DNA of 54,188 nt from Chlamydia trachomatis (GTDB taxonomy: Bacteria; Chlamydiota; Chlamydiia; Chlamydiales; 2-12-FULL-49-11). The stretch covers positions 1 through 54,188 of the forward strand of contig CAMBZN010000010.1 in NCBI GenBank assembly GCA_945872565.1, written 5' to 3'. Every line of letters begins with the position of its first letter. Positions within the stretch are counted from its first letter, which is position 1. The notes under the pieces were generated by a model. It saw nothing but the letters and a program-made list of their open reading frames with translations. It was not told where the DNA came from and did not search any database. Shown here one piece after another: positions 1-8,027 of the stretch. The position numbers were made by a program, and so were the translations under genes.

Positions 1-813
1 ATGGAGATCAAGATCATCAGGCGGAAGCTGAGAAATAATAGTCTCTAACTTCTGTTCAAGAGTTGTACTTGTAACTGTTGGATCATCCAATAAACTGATA
101 AATAATTGTTTGCCCTTTTGAAAACCATATTTAGAGAAATCACTTTCATTGTCATTGAATATATCATTAATGAAAGTCACAAGATCCTGCTTATCATATT
201 GCTCTTGACCCTCTGAGCGAGCTAATACCCGCATTTTAAATGCACGAAGCATCTTCTTATCGTTCCACTTAAATTTCCCAACAGGATTTTCTGCTGCCAT
301 TGGCTCTTGTGATGGAACTTTCTCAAAATCCGATTCGGGTTCATCATCAAATTCAAGTTTTAAACCGTCGAATTGGGCATAATTAATGTCAGGAGAAGGC
401 GGTGCTAGCTCCCTTGATTGTTGCTCAATAAAAGCTTTAGTTGGTGGTTCTTCATCATTAGAAACTTTACCATGAGAATCTGTTGATACATGAGAATCTG
501 TTACGCGTTGCAAAGATGCTCTGACCGCTTCAGCAGCAGGTCCGCCTAATTTTTTGATTTCGCTACCCAAAGAGGCACTGGCTTTTTGTTTGGAATGAAG
601 AGCTCTTTGTGCAAAAAAAAGAGCTACAAAAGCTTTGATCTTAACAGTTGTATTCCCGTGCTCTAATCTGCTGTTTAATCCCTTAATTTTCGCCTTAAGG
701 GAAGAAATTTTTTGATCGACGCTATTTTTTTGTGCCTTTTTACTTTCTATCCTCGCACTGTTATCCTCTGGCTCGATGTTGAAATTATCACCTGGATTTA
801 TACTCATTGACAT
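1..813 (-). CDS. Coiled-coil protein, 3' end outside the window
   Basis: An open frame of 271 codons runs leftward without a stop and leaves the window at base 1, so the C-terminus is missing. Three in-frame ATGs lie at 819, 813 and 807. I chose 813 because a GGGGGG run then sits 7 bases upstream, exactly as in the related gene at 1320-1784. The N-terminus (INPGDNFNIE) and a following Lys/Glu/Gln-rich heptad-like region of about 60 residues match that gene, including a shared LFFAQ patch. The rest is acidic and probably partly disordered. No signal peptide or membrane segment is visible. No general bacterial family is recognised. The paralogous layout suggests a lineage-specific, possibly secreted protein, which is inference. 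Confidence 0.75.
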   Translation of the reverse strand, partial: MSMSINPGDNFNIEPEDNSARIESKKAQKNSVDQKISSLKAKIKGLNSRLEHGNTTVKIKAFVALFFAQRALHSKQKASASLGSEIKKLGGPAAEAVRASLQRVTDSHVSTDSHGKVSNDEEPPTKAFIEQQSRELAPPSPDINYAQFDGLKLEFDDEPESDFEKVPSQEPMAAENPVGKFKWNDKKMLRAFKMRVLARSEGQEQYDKQDLVTFINDIFNDNESDFSKYGFQKGKQLFISLLDDPTVTSTTLEQKLETIISQLPPDDLDLH

Positions 814-857
814 TTTCATACCCCCCTTACTTAACATAAAGTTAGATGGCGGCACTT

Positions 858-869
858 AAATGTAAAGGA
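858..869 (-). promoter_or_regulatory. Conserved box upstream of the partial coiled-coil gene
   Basis: Read on the minus strand this is TCCTTTACATTT, ending 45 bases before the chosen ATG at 813. The identical 12-mer occurs 46 bases before the ATG of the paralogue at 1784. The distance fits a promoter -35 region (TTTACA), but I see no convincing -10 hexamer in either copy. Confidence 0.35.
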
Positions 870-894
870 ACATTTTAGCATCAAAAAGCAGCTG

Positions 895-1164
895 TTAAAC
901 CGATTTTTTACAGCAATCCCTTCGATTTCTTGTACTGATATATTCGCTGACTTTTAAACAAACTGTCCCAACAACTGACCCGCCCAAGTAGAATGTAAAA
1001 ACACCCATTGCAATTTGCTCGCCAACAATTTTAAAAAAGCCATAGGCAAGAAGCGGCGGCATTGCCACAAGACCTGCGCAACCTACAACAATCGCTGGGA
1101 CTTCAATTTTTTTCAAAAACAATACCGCTGCTTGCTGACAACCTCTACTAGTTTCTGTATTCAT
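895..1164 (-). CDS. Small bilobed membrane protein, Inc-like candidate
   Basis: This 89-residue protein has two hydrophobic segments, about residues 22-45 and 52-70, separated by a very short polar turn, with a Cys/Arg/Lys-rich tail. Two closely spaced membrane spans joined by a short loop are the hallmark of chlamydial inclusion-membrane (Inc) proteins, which are exported by the type III system. That family knowledge is the only functional clue, since no Inc has a conserved sequence. The start has a good AGAGG ribosome-binding site 7-8 bases upstream. It lies between the two coiled-coil paralogues on the same strand. It could instead be an ordinary small inner-membrane protein. Confidence 0.55.
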   Translation of the reverse strand: MNTETSRGCQQAAVLFLKKIEVPAIVVGCAGLVAMPPLLAYGFFKIVGEQIAMGVFTFYLGGSVVGTVCLKVSEYISTRNRRDCCKKSV

Positions 1165-1319
1165 AATAGTTACCTCTTTATTTATGTTATTATTAGAACT
1201 ATATCGAGAATTATATCATAGTATGAATATTAGTTAAATAACATAATTAAAACATAAACTCTTAATGATCAGCATGCTAAATATTTATATATTCTATAAA
1301 ATATTATTCTTATAGACGG

Positions 1320-1784
1320 CTAATCTTCATTATCATCATCACTTAGCTTTAGGCTATCAAATGTTTCAGCCATAGTTTTATCTGTTTTATCCATTTCACT
1401 TTCGATGTTAGGAGGTAGTTTTGGGCTTTCTAATTTTTCCCCCTGAGATTTCACTTCTTTTATACGATCAAAAGCCGCTTTTACCGATTTGGATCGTATG
1501 GAGTTAGTTGGATTCTGTAATGCAGTGATCTGGCTTTGTAAAGATGATACAGTTTTTTGAGCGAAAAAGAGTCCAATTCTGGGCATTAGCAGTTGTATAT
1601 GCTTGCTGATTATTGCTGTCAAACCGGTGGGAGGGCAATTACTATTAAAAACATTAATTTTTTGCTCATACATTTTAATTTTTTTGTTGACAGCTGCTTT
1701 TTTTGTCTCAAGCGTTTGAATTTGCTTTTGCATAGTCTCGATGTGATTAAAATTATAGCTTTCACCTGGATTGACACCTCTCAT
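1320..1784 (-). CDS. Coiled-coil protein, paralogue of the gene at 1-813
   Basis: This 154-residue protein begins MRGVNPGESYNFNHIE and continues with a Gln/Lys/Glu-rich coiled coil at roughly residues 15-50. It then has a moderately hydrophobic stretch with the LFFAQK patch also seen in the neighbour, and ends in an acidic tail rich in Asp and Glu. Start choice is supported by a G6 run 7 bases upstream. It is shorter than its truncated relative and lacks that protein's long C-terminal extension. Both carry the same upstream 12-mer, so they may be co-regulated. Function is unknown; a lineage-specific effector or structural protein is possible. Confidence 0.6.
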   Translation of the reverse strand: MRGVNPGESYNFNHIETMQKQIQTLETKKAAVNKKIKMYEQKINVFNSNCPPTGLTAIISKHIQLLMPRIGLFFAQKTVSSLQSQITALQNPTNSIRSKSVKAAFDRIKEVKSQGEKLESPKLPPNIESEMDKTDKTMAETFDSLKLSDDDNED

Positions 1785-1829
1785 ATAATTACCCCCCTTT
1801 TTTAATCTAAACTTTAGGTCTAACCTAGT

Positions 1830-1841
1830 AAATGTAAAGGA
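1830..1841 (-). promoter_or_regulatory. Conserved box upstream of the second coiled-coil gene
   Basis: This is the second copy of the minus-strand 12-mer TCCTTTACATTT, 46 bases before the ATG at 1784. It overlaps the left arm of the hairpin at 1836-1865, so part of its conservation could reflect that structure instead of a promoter. Confidence 0.35.
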
Positions 1842-1865
1842 TTATTTTTACAAAAAGAATCCTTT
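1836..1865 (+). terminator. Hairpin followed by a T-run
   Basis: Arms AAAGGATT (1836-1843) and AATCCTTT (1858-1865) pair perfectly, with a further T5/A5 pairing inside, and the + strand continues with T to position 1870. It looks like an intrinsic terminator for rightward transcription. However, no + strand gene precedes it here, so it may block antisense reading or be fortuitous AT-rich structure. Confidence 0.3.
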
Positions 1866-1921
1866 TTTTTAAACTATAGGATATGATACATCTACATGTT
1901 GAATTTACTAAAAAGGGCAAA

Positions 1922-3214
1922 ATGGAAACACAAAATGAACGGGTGTTAATTCTCACATTATCAGGTGGCGGAGGCCACCTTCAAGCAGCACGGGCAAAGC
2001 GCCTCGAGCTTGAGCGGGGGGGATGTAGTTACATCATTGAAAAAGACACCATTATTGATTTTTTAGGTAAAAATATAGGCGGTTTAATATTAGGCGCTTG
2101 GAATTATTGCCAGCGCCATGGACGCATTTCTTCCACTTTTTTCTTTTCAATTTGCTCTCACATTATTGATTCTCTCATTACACCACTGTTTTTGATCAAA
2201 ATACTCATCCTTCTTAAGAAAGATCGAATCAATCGAATCATTGACACTCAGCACATTGGAACAAAAGCTGTGATAAAAGTAATCCGCATATTAAAATATT
2301 TTACAGCTAAAACAATCATTTATGAAAAAATTTTGACCGATTTACCCACAAAACAGTGCCGTCATTATTTTAAGTCTTTTCAGAAATTAAGCACCAAAGA
2401 CAAAACATATATCAAAGTAACTACAACAGCACCCCTCCTAGAAGAATATAACAACGAAAAAGAGTTTTGGAAGCAAACAACAGGACTTGATCTAACTAAT
2501 ATTACCTATGGCAAATTTCCCTTAAGACCCACCTTCAACTCCTATAAGAAAACAAGCGCACCATTGTGTGTCACTTTTAATACCTACACTCCCATTGATA
2601 CGATAAATATCGAAAAGTGCCTTGCATTTGGCAACACTGCACTAACTGTAGAAAATAACACCCTTACATATACGGCAAACGGTGAAACTCTCTCATTGAT
2701 TACCCTTGGGTCCTACCCAGAAAAGGCACTGCTTGTGGACTATATGCTTGCGTTTATACAACAAAAAGAAAAATTCTGTGCAGATCGAAAAGATCTACTA
2801 TTTCTCCTAATAGGCTCTCAAAAGACCTCTGCTGAATACTATACCTCCATCATTCTTAAACTATCTGCACTCAAGCAGTATCCAAAAAACTTAACAATAG
2901 TACCAATTCCCTTCCAAGATGACACCGTTCTTGCCCCATTATACTTCCACATCAATTTTATCATCGCAAAATCTGGCGGGTTAACTACAATGGAGCTACT
3001 TCAAAGTGTAACTACCAACATATTCATTCATGACAGTAAACCCCTACAGATTAGAGGTATTACTATAGATCTAATGCCTCCATGGGAGCGAGGTAATGCC
3101 CGTTACTTGATGCAAAAGAAAAAAGCCCAGATGATTACACCTGAACTTTTTAATACAGTGACCTCTGAATTTTTCTTACACCCTTCTAATGCACCTGCAC
3201 TAAGTGTAAAATAA
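1922..3214 (+). CDS. MGDG synthase/GT28-like glycosyltransferase
   Basis: This 430-residue protein opens with VLILTLSGGGGHLQAA, matching the N-terminal Gly-rich loop of processive diacylglycerol glucosyltransferases and MGDG synthases (GT28 superfamily). Near the C-terminus SGGLTTMEL matches the donor-binding loop of the same fold. Such enzymes transfer a sugar from a nucleotide-sugar to a lipid at the membrane; the substrate here is unknown. An upstream in-frame ATG exists at 1883. I prefer 1922 because AAGGG precedes it and the conserved core starts straight after. A G7 run lies at 2017-2023. The 3' end overlaps the opposing gene by 29 bp. Confidence 0.65.
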   Translation: METQNERVLILTLSGGGGHLQAARAKRLELERGGCSYIIEKDTIIDFLGKNIGGLILGAWNYCQRHGRISSTFFFSICSHIIDSLITPLFLIKILILLKKDRINRIIDTQHIGTKAVIKVIRILKYFTAKTIIYEKILTDLPTKQCRHYFKSFQKLSTKDKTYIKVTTTAPLLEEYNNEKEFWKQTTGLDLTNITYGKFPLRPTFNSYKKTSAPLCVTFNTYTPIDTINIEKCLAFGNTALTVENNTLTYTANGETLSLITLGSYPEKALLVDYMLAFIQQKEKFCADRKDLLFLLIGSQKTSAEYYTSIILKLSALKQYPKNLTIVPIPFQDDTVLAPLYFHINFIIAKSGGLTTMELLQSVTTNIFIHDSKPLQIRGITIDLMPPWERGNARYLMQKKKAQMITPELFNTVTSEFFLHPSNAPALSVK

Positions 3215-3692
3215 ATCCATTCCAATCTTCTTGCCTTGCAAAATAGCCTAACATCTGCTCATTACCCCCAGTGTGCACAGCAAATTTCGGGATGTCATTA
3301 AGCAAATTATTTAAGACCTCTTTTTGCAAACCTCTTACAATGCTTCTTGTAAGAGCATTCCACTTAAGGGATGATTCTGATATATTTTTCATACACCTAA
3401 CAAGATGTGGTCTTTCAAAAACATACCCTAAAAATTGCGTAGAGCTAACAGATCGTAACCTCACTGCTAAATTTTTTAAATGTTTCTTTTTAAATGCGAG
3501 AGAAAAAGCATTTGTAGTTCCCATCGTTGTTACAAGCTCTTCAATAACAGCTGCTTCCTCTGCTGTTACAGTACAGATAAACCTTTCATTTCTCTCAAAA
3601 ATTTCACCGCTTTCAACCTCATGCTCCTGTTGCCCACTTGCAAACGCCACAGGCCCCATTAAAAAACAGAGCACCATTACTGCTTTATTCAT
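3186..3692 (-). CDS. Secreted protein, member A of a tandem paralogous pair
   Basis: This 168-residue protein starts with a clear signal peptide (MNKAVMVLCFLMGPVAFASG, cleavage after about residue 19). The mature part shares a pattern with the adjacent upstream gene: NAF, then a Lys-rich helix, FL.Y....RP, a KWNA/QWNA motif, and a C-terminal .DW.GF...L. No known domain is recognised. It starts 1 bp after the stop of its partner, with the ribosome-binding site AAGGAG inside the partner's 3' end, so translation is probably coupled. It is predicted periplasmic or exported. Its 3' end overlaps the opposing glycosyltransferase gene. Confidence 0.65.
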   Translation of the reverse strand: MNKAVMVLCFLMGPVAFASGQQEHEVESGEIFERNERFICTVTAEEAAVIEELVTTMGTTNAFSLAFKKKHLKNLAVRLRSVSSTQFLGYVFERPHLVRCMKNISESSLKWNALTRSIVRGLQKEVLNNLLNDIPKFAVHTGGNEQMLGYFARQEDWNGFILHLVQVH

Positions 3693-3693
3693 C

Positions 3694-4149
3694 CTATCTC
3701 CTTGTTAATAAATAATTCACAAACCCTTTCCAGTCTTTACTTTGGACAAATGGCCATAGATCATACACATCCAGATCTAACCCCTCAGCAAAAGCTTCCA
3801 GATCTTCCCTAATCCTAGTATATTCATTTGCATTATTACATTTATCCGAAAACCCAGAAATAAATGCATTCCATTGAAAATATCTCCCCCGAGTATCTTT
3901 TAAATAATTGAAAATGCGCGGTTTTTTACATATATAGGTGAGGAATTCAAGGGGATGGACCTGCTCAATCTCTTTTCCCATCGATCGTAATTGAAAAGCA
4001 TTAAACATCAAACTCCCTGTGCTTTTCTCTCCCAAAGAATAGATGATTGTATCAATACAAACCGATTGTCTATGGGTGATGTTCAATTGGAGATGATCAC
4101 AATATCCTTTCCCACAGATACAAATTACAAAAAAAAGAAACTTCAGCAT
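3694..4149 (-). CDS. Secreted protein, member B of a tandem paralogous pair
   Basis: This 151-residue protein has a short hydrophobic signal peptide (MLKFLFFVICICGKGYC). The remainder aligns by eye with the gene at 3186-3692: SLMFNAFQLR, FLTYICKKPRIFNYL, FQWNAFISG and KDWKGFVNYLL match equivalent segments there. It contains several Cys residues, including ones before the paired region. It is the promoter-proximal gene of the two-gene unit. The family is unknown to me. The pair looks like an old duplication with co-translation, suggesting two subunits or two variants of one exported protein. Confidence 0.65.
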   Translation of the reverse strand: MLKFLFFVICICGKGYCDHLQLNITHRQSVCIDTIIYSLGEKSTGSLMFNAFQLRSMGKEIEQVHPLEFLTYICKKPRIFNYLKDTRGRYFQWNAFISGFSDKCNNANEYTRIREDLEAFAEGLDLDVYDLWPFVQSKDWKGFVNYLLTRR

Positions 4150-4255
4150 CTATTTGGCGTCCTAACTTATTAAAATTTACTTTTTTATCATACAAATAAG
4201 TTATTTTTCAATGTAATCTATTGTCAAACTCTAATTTTTTTCTTATACTACCTGG

Positions 4256-5455
4256 ATGAAATGTTTCAAATCAGCGAAAAAAATTGTCGAGACACTACAA
4301 AACAGAGGGTTTATCGCATATTTTGCTGGGGGGTGGGTGCGCGATCATTTACTGGGTAAACATGCTGATGATATCGATATTGCAACAACTGCAACTCCAG
4401 AGGAACTCATCAAGCTTTTTCCCAAAACCATCCCTGTAGGAATCTTGTTTTCCATTCTTATTGTGGTGCAAGATGATGAACAATATGAAGTTGCAACCTT
4501 TCGCGCAGAGCAGGACTATCTTGATGGAAGGCGTCCTTCTAAAATACAACATGTTTCTGCTGAAGAGGACGCCAAAAGACGAGATTTCACCATCAATGGG
4601 ATGTTCTACGATCCAGTAACAGGTTTGATATATGACTATGTAGGGGGGAGGGAGGACCTAAAAAGGGGCATCATACGGGCAGTTGGAAACCCCCATATCC
4701 GTTTTAAAGAGGACCGCCTAAGAATGATCAGGGCTTGCCGCTATAGCGCCCGATACTCATTTCCTATCGAAGAAAATACTTTTGAGGCCATTTTATATCA
4801 TGCTGGAGAACTATTTCCAGCTGTTGCCATTGAAAGAGTGTACGCCGAATTTAAAAAAATGCTAACGGACCCTCACCTTTTCAAAGCCTTTCTTCTTATG
4901 CATCAATGTAAACTTTTAGAGGTGATATTTCAGGGACGAAATATTCTTTCTTATGAAAAACTCTCAACTAAGTTTCTTAACCCCCCCCCATTTCCAGTAG
5001 GCACCTACCCTACCATCTACATGTACGAACTTTTTGAGCCTCTCTCTTTAGAAGCAAAATTGGAGATTTGCTATCTTTTTAAAGTCTCCAAAGAAGAGAT
5101 AAAATTTACTCAAGAATTAGAAAAATGGAAGGATTCGATGGGGTATAGCAACTATCAATTAGTAAAACTATATGCTGAGCCTCTTGCTGATAAATTCTTA
5201 GTTATTGCATCCATCTATCAAAATGATCCACTTTTTGAAACGTTTCACAAACAAAAACAACACTTTCTTGCCGCCCACACCCTTCGAATGAAAAACAACT
5301 CTCCCCTAGTAACTTCTGCTGATTTAATTCAATTAGGGATCAAAAGTGGTCCTGCCCTAGGCATTGCTCTTAAAAGGGCCGAGGAGCTTTGCGCAAACTA
5401 CAACTGCTCTCTTAAAGAGGAGGTAATCTTACTATTGAATTCTAAAGACAAGTAG
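4256..5455 (+). CDS. pcnB: tRNA nucleotidyltransferase/poly(A) polymerase family protein
   Basis: This 399-residue class II nucleotidyltransferase adds nucleotides to RNA 3' ends, either CCA on tRNA or poly(A). The catalytic head shows GGWVRD at 25-30 and DDIDIAT at 38-44, with Asp39 and Asp41 as likely metal ligands. RRDFTINGM near 108 and EDRLRMIRACRYSARY near 150 complete the head, neck and RNA-binding signatures. CCA-adding enzymes and poly(A) polymerases of this class cannot be separated safely by eye, so the symbol is tentative. A run of nine C at 4981-4989 lies in frame and could slip. The last 24 bp overlap the opposing rsbU-like gene. Confidence 0.85.
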   Translation: MKCFKSAKKIVETLQNRGFIAYFAGGWVRDHLLGKHADDIDIATTATPEELIKLFPKTIPVGILFSILIVVQDDEQYEVATFRAEQDYLDGRRPSKIQHVSAEEDAKRRDFTINGMFYDPVTGLIYDYVGGREDLKRGIIRAVGNPHIRFKEDRLRMIRACRYSARYSFPIEENTFEAILYHAGELFPAVAIERVYAEFKKMLTDPHLFKAFLLMHQCKLLEVIFQGRNILSYEKLSTKFLNPPPFPVGTYPTIYMYELFEPLSLEAKLEICYLFKVSKEEIKFTQELEKWKDSMGYSNYQLVKLYAEPLADKFLVIASIYQNDPLFETFHKQKQHFLAAHTLRMKNNSPLVTSADLIQLGIKSGPALGIALKRAEELCANYNCSLKEEVILLLNSKDK

Positions 5456-7285
5456 AGTGATATCATCAAACTGCTCTGCTTTTCCGACAAACGCCTCCAC
5501 ATCTTTCATAATATGCTGAACAAACTCTGCCGATGAATTTCCCTTAAAACTTCCTATTGTTGCAATAAGGCGATCTTGTGTAAATAGTTCATCTTTACTA
5601 TTTTGCGCTTCAGTGATCCCATCGGTATAAAGTACACAATATTCATTTACCATTAAAGAAATAACATTTACTTCCACTTTTTCTAATAAATCAATGCCTA
5701 ATGCAATCCCTTTTGTGCTAAAACTTTCCACATCACCCCCTAATCTTTTTACAAAAACAGGCAAGTGCCCAGCATTGGTAAATGTAAATGACCCAGTCTG
5801 CCTATTTAAAAATCCAGTGACCAAAGTTACAAAATTGCACGATTCTTTTGTGTCACCACAAAAAATATTGTTTGTTTTAACAACTAAATCATTTAATCCG
5901 CTTTTATCTAGGGCAGCTGTTTTTAAAATACTTCTAAGATCAAAAGAGTATAGGCAACTAGAAATCCCTTTGCCCACACCGTCTGCGATAGTGATAAGTA
6001 TATTACTATCATGAAGGTCTAAATAATCATAAAAGTCACCGGCAACCTCTTTTGCTGGCGAATAATAGGTGGCAATGTCTACCCCTTCGATCTTTGCCTC
6101 TTTTGCCGGCAGGAGTGCTTTTTGGATCTGGTGACCAATTTGAAGTTCTTTCTCAAAAGCTTCTTTCAACCCGCGCTCTTGTTTTACCGCCTCGACATAG
6201 GTTTGTAAGTTATCTCTCATCAAGTTAAAAGATTCTCCCAAATGATTAATCTCAAAACCATACCGATCTTTCTCGTAAGAAACTTTTAAATCTCCAAATC
6301 CAACCAATGTCATTACATTTTTTAACTGCTGCATGGGCTTTGCCATCCTTCGAGTAAAGAAAAAAGAGACAACACATCCTATGATCACCACTACAAAAAA
6401 GGAAAATCCTAGCCTGAATAGAAATGTCAAAAATGTATGCATGATTACATATTCAGGGACCGACACAACTAAAAACACCTCGCTTTTAGGAATAGAAGCC
6501 ACTGAAATAAAATTTTTCTTCCCATCAAAAAGAAAAATCTTCCCCCCATCTACATACGAGATCGGGGAAATTTTTATCGCTCCCTCTTTCTTCTCCTCTA
6601 AAAAAAATTTTCCTTCAAACTCTTTTTTCGTTGTACCGATGATTTTGCCCCTTTTATTGATAATAGAGATGGATACATCACTTATTTTTTCAAATGCAAC
6701 CATTTTCTGTAGAAATTTGTCTAAAGCGATATTTGTAAGGACCAGTGCATCGACCTTTCCTTCAAGATCAATATATTTAACAACATATATACTTGTACCA
6801 AATACCGGATCATTTGCCACAAAGACATTACTGCCACTTTTTTGCATTTGCTCTAACGTTTTATATTTTGAAAAATCAACGCCTATGTAGCTATCAAGTG
6901 TGCTGCTTTTACATATCAACCCGCCCTCTTTCGAAACTTTACAATAGCTAATGGCAGTGATATTTGCATTAAGGGCAAACTTTTTTAAAATTCTTGTTAC
7001 CTCATCATGAAGAACATCTGTACTTGTCAATTTAAAACTAAAAATAAATTCTTCAATCAAGGTAGAGGTATTTGTGTAAAAATCGATCTTTTCATGAATC
7101 CAGCCAATTTCTTCTTTTAAAATAAGTTCTACCTCAGCAAATAGATTTCTTACATACTGCCGGTAGTCAATAAGGTACAAAACACCAGAATACATCACAA
7201 GCGGCACAGCTAAAAATAAGAAACTTATAGATAAAACTCTAAATCCTAATGACCCTGATAACCCACTGCTTGCGTTTTTAGCCAT
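5432..7285 (-). CDS. rsbU: RsbU-like sensor PP2C phosphatase
   Basis: This 617-residue protein has a membrane span at about 15-40, a periplasmic sensor region of about 240 residues (Cache-like by length and position), a second span at about 284-311 and a HAMP linker at 312-365. A SpoIIE-type PP2C phosphatase domain follows at about 385-617. Metal-binding acids are visible in GDFYD (416-420), IADGVGKG (Asp435) and YTDGITEA (Asp555). RsbU enzymes dephosphorylate an anti-sigma-antagonist and so control sigma-factor partner switching. In Chlamydia the homologue has been proposed to sense a periplasmic metabolite. It is monocistronic here and overlaps pcnB tail to tail. Confidence 0.9.
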   Translation of the reverse strand: MAKNASSGLSGSLGFRVLSISFLFLAVPLVMYSGVLYLIDYRQYVRNLFAEVELILKEEIGWIHEKIDFYTNTSTLIEEFIFSFKLTSTDVLHDEVTRILKKFALNANITAISYCKVSKEGGLICKSSTLDSYIGVDFSKYKTLEQMQKSGSNVFVANDPVFGTSIYVVKYIDLEGKVDALVLTNIALDKFLQKMVAFEKISDVSISIINKRGKIIGTTKKEFEGKFFLEEKKEGAIKISPISYVDGGKIFLFDGKKNFISVASIPKSEVFLVVSVPEYVIMHTFLTFLFRLGFSFFVVVIIGCVVSFFFTRRMAKPMQQLKNVMTLVGFGDLKVSYEKDRYGFEINHLGESFNLMRDNLQTYVEAVKQERGLKEAFEKELQIGHQIQKALLPAKEAKIEGVDIATYYSPAKEVAGDFYDYLDLHDSNILITIADGVGKGISSCLYSFDLRSILKTAALDKSGLNDLVVKTNNIFCGDTKESCNFVTLVTGFLNRQTGSFTFTNAGHLPVFVKRLGGDVESFSTKGIALGIDLLEKVEVNVISLMVNEYCVLYTDGITEAQNSKDELFTQDRLIATIGSFKGNSSAEFVQHIMKDVEAFVGKAEQFDDITLLVFRIQ

Positions 7286-7307
7286 AATCTGCCATCCTTT
7301 ATCCTAT

Positions 7308-8027
7308 ATGAAAGAGTTATCTTCGAAAAACAATCCCCTTTTTAAGCATTTAAGTAAGCTTATTGCCCTCCCATCCTATCGATACGAATGTAAAACGGCA
7401 CTTATTTCTGGAACTATTTTAATACAAGAACTCTCCCTTATACTGCCTATCAAAACTCTCCTCTTTGAGCAAGAAATTTTTTTAAAGGCAGAAAAAAGTT
7501 TTTTCTGTTCGGCGGCACTTTTAAAAGCCCTCACAAAACTCCCTTCTGTTCAAGGACCTGTAGCAGAGGTACCCCTTCCCCCTTTTGTTAATATTTCTTC
7601 AAAAGAGCGCATCGCAATTCTAGATGAGATCACTGATCCAGGAAATATGGGCACTTTAATTCGAAGTGCCAAAGCTTTTGGTATCGATGGCGTTCATATT
7701 ACTAAAGGTTCTTGTGACCCTTTTAATGATAAAGTAATCAGAAGCTCTAAGGGGGCTGTTTTTTCTCTCCCTATTTCTTATGAGCCGTACACAGAGTTAG
7801 ATTTCTCCTCTCATAGGATGCTTCTTGCCGATATGAAGGGAACAAGTTGCCGTAAAATAGAGCCCTTTGGTCCTATTTGTGTAGTGCTTAGTAATGAAAC
7901 TTCTGGTCTAAATCCTAAATGGAGGGGAGAAAAAGTCTCTATCCCTATTGCCAAAGAGATGGAATCATTAAATGTAGCAGCAGCAGGAGCGATCCTTTTT
8001 TATGAATTTTCGGGGGTACAATGCTAG
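7308..8027 (+). CDS. TrmH/SpoU-family RNA 2'-O-methyltransferase
   Basis: This 239-residue protein has the SPOUT signature: ILDEITDPGNMGTLIRSAKAFG (residues 104-125) as motif I with Asn113 and Arg119, SNETSGL as motif II, and SLNVAAAGAILFYEF at the C-terminus as motif III forming the knotted SAM site. A short N-terminal substrate-binding region (KNPL/HLSKL type) precedes it, as in the 23S rRNA methyltransferase subgroup. It methylates ribose in rRNA or tRNA; the exact site cannot be told. Its last codons overlap the start of rsgA by 7 bp, so the two are co-translated. The start at 7308 lies only 22 bp from the divergent rsbU start. Confidence 0.85.
   Translation: MKELSSKNNPLFKHLSKLIALPSYRYECKTALISGTILIQELSLILPIKTLLFEQEIFLKAEKSFFCSAALLKALTKLPSVQGPVAEVPLPPFVNISSKERIAILDEITDPGNMGTLIRSAKAFGIDGVHITKGSCDPFNDKVIRSSKGAVFSLPISYEPYTELDFSSHRMLLADMKGTSCRKIEPFGPICVVLSNETSGLNPKWRGEKVSIPIAKEMESLNVAAAGAILFYEFSGVQC

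Noticed and set aside
3271..3708. 145-residue open frame on the + strand
   Set aside because: It lies fully antisense to the signal-peptide gene at 3186-3692, whose reality is supported by its paralogue and a good ribosome-binding site.
6333..6890. 185-residue open frame on the + strand
   Set aside because: It is antisense to the membrane and HAMP region of the RsbU-like gene and has no recognisable motif.
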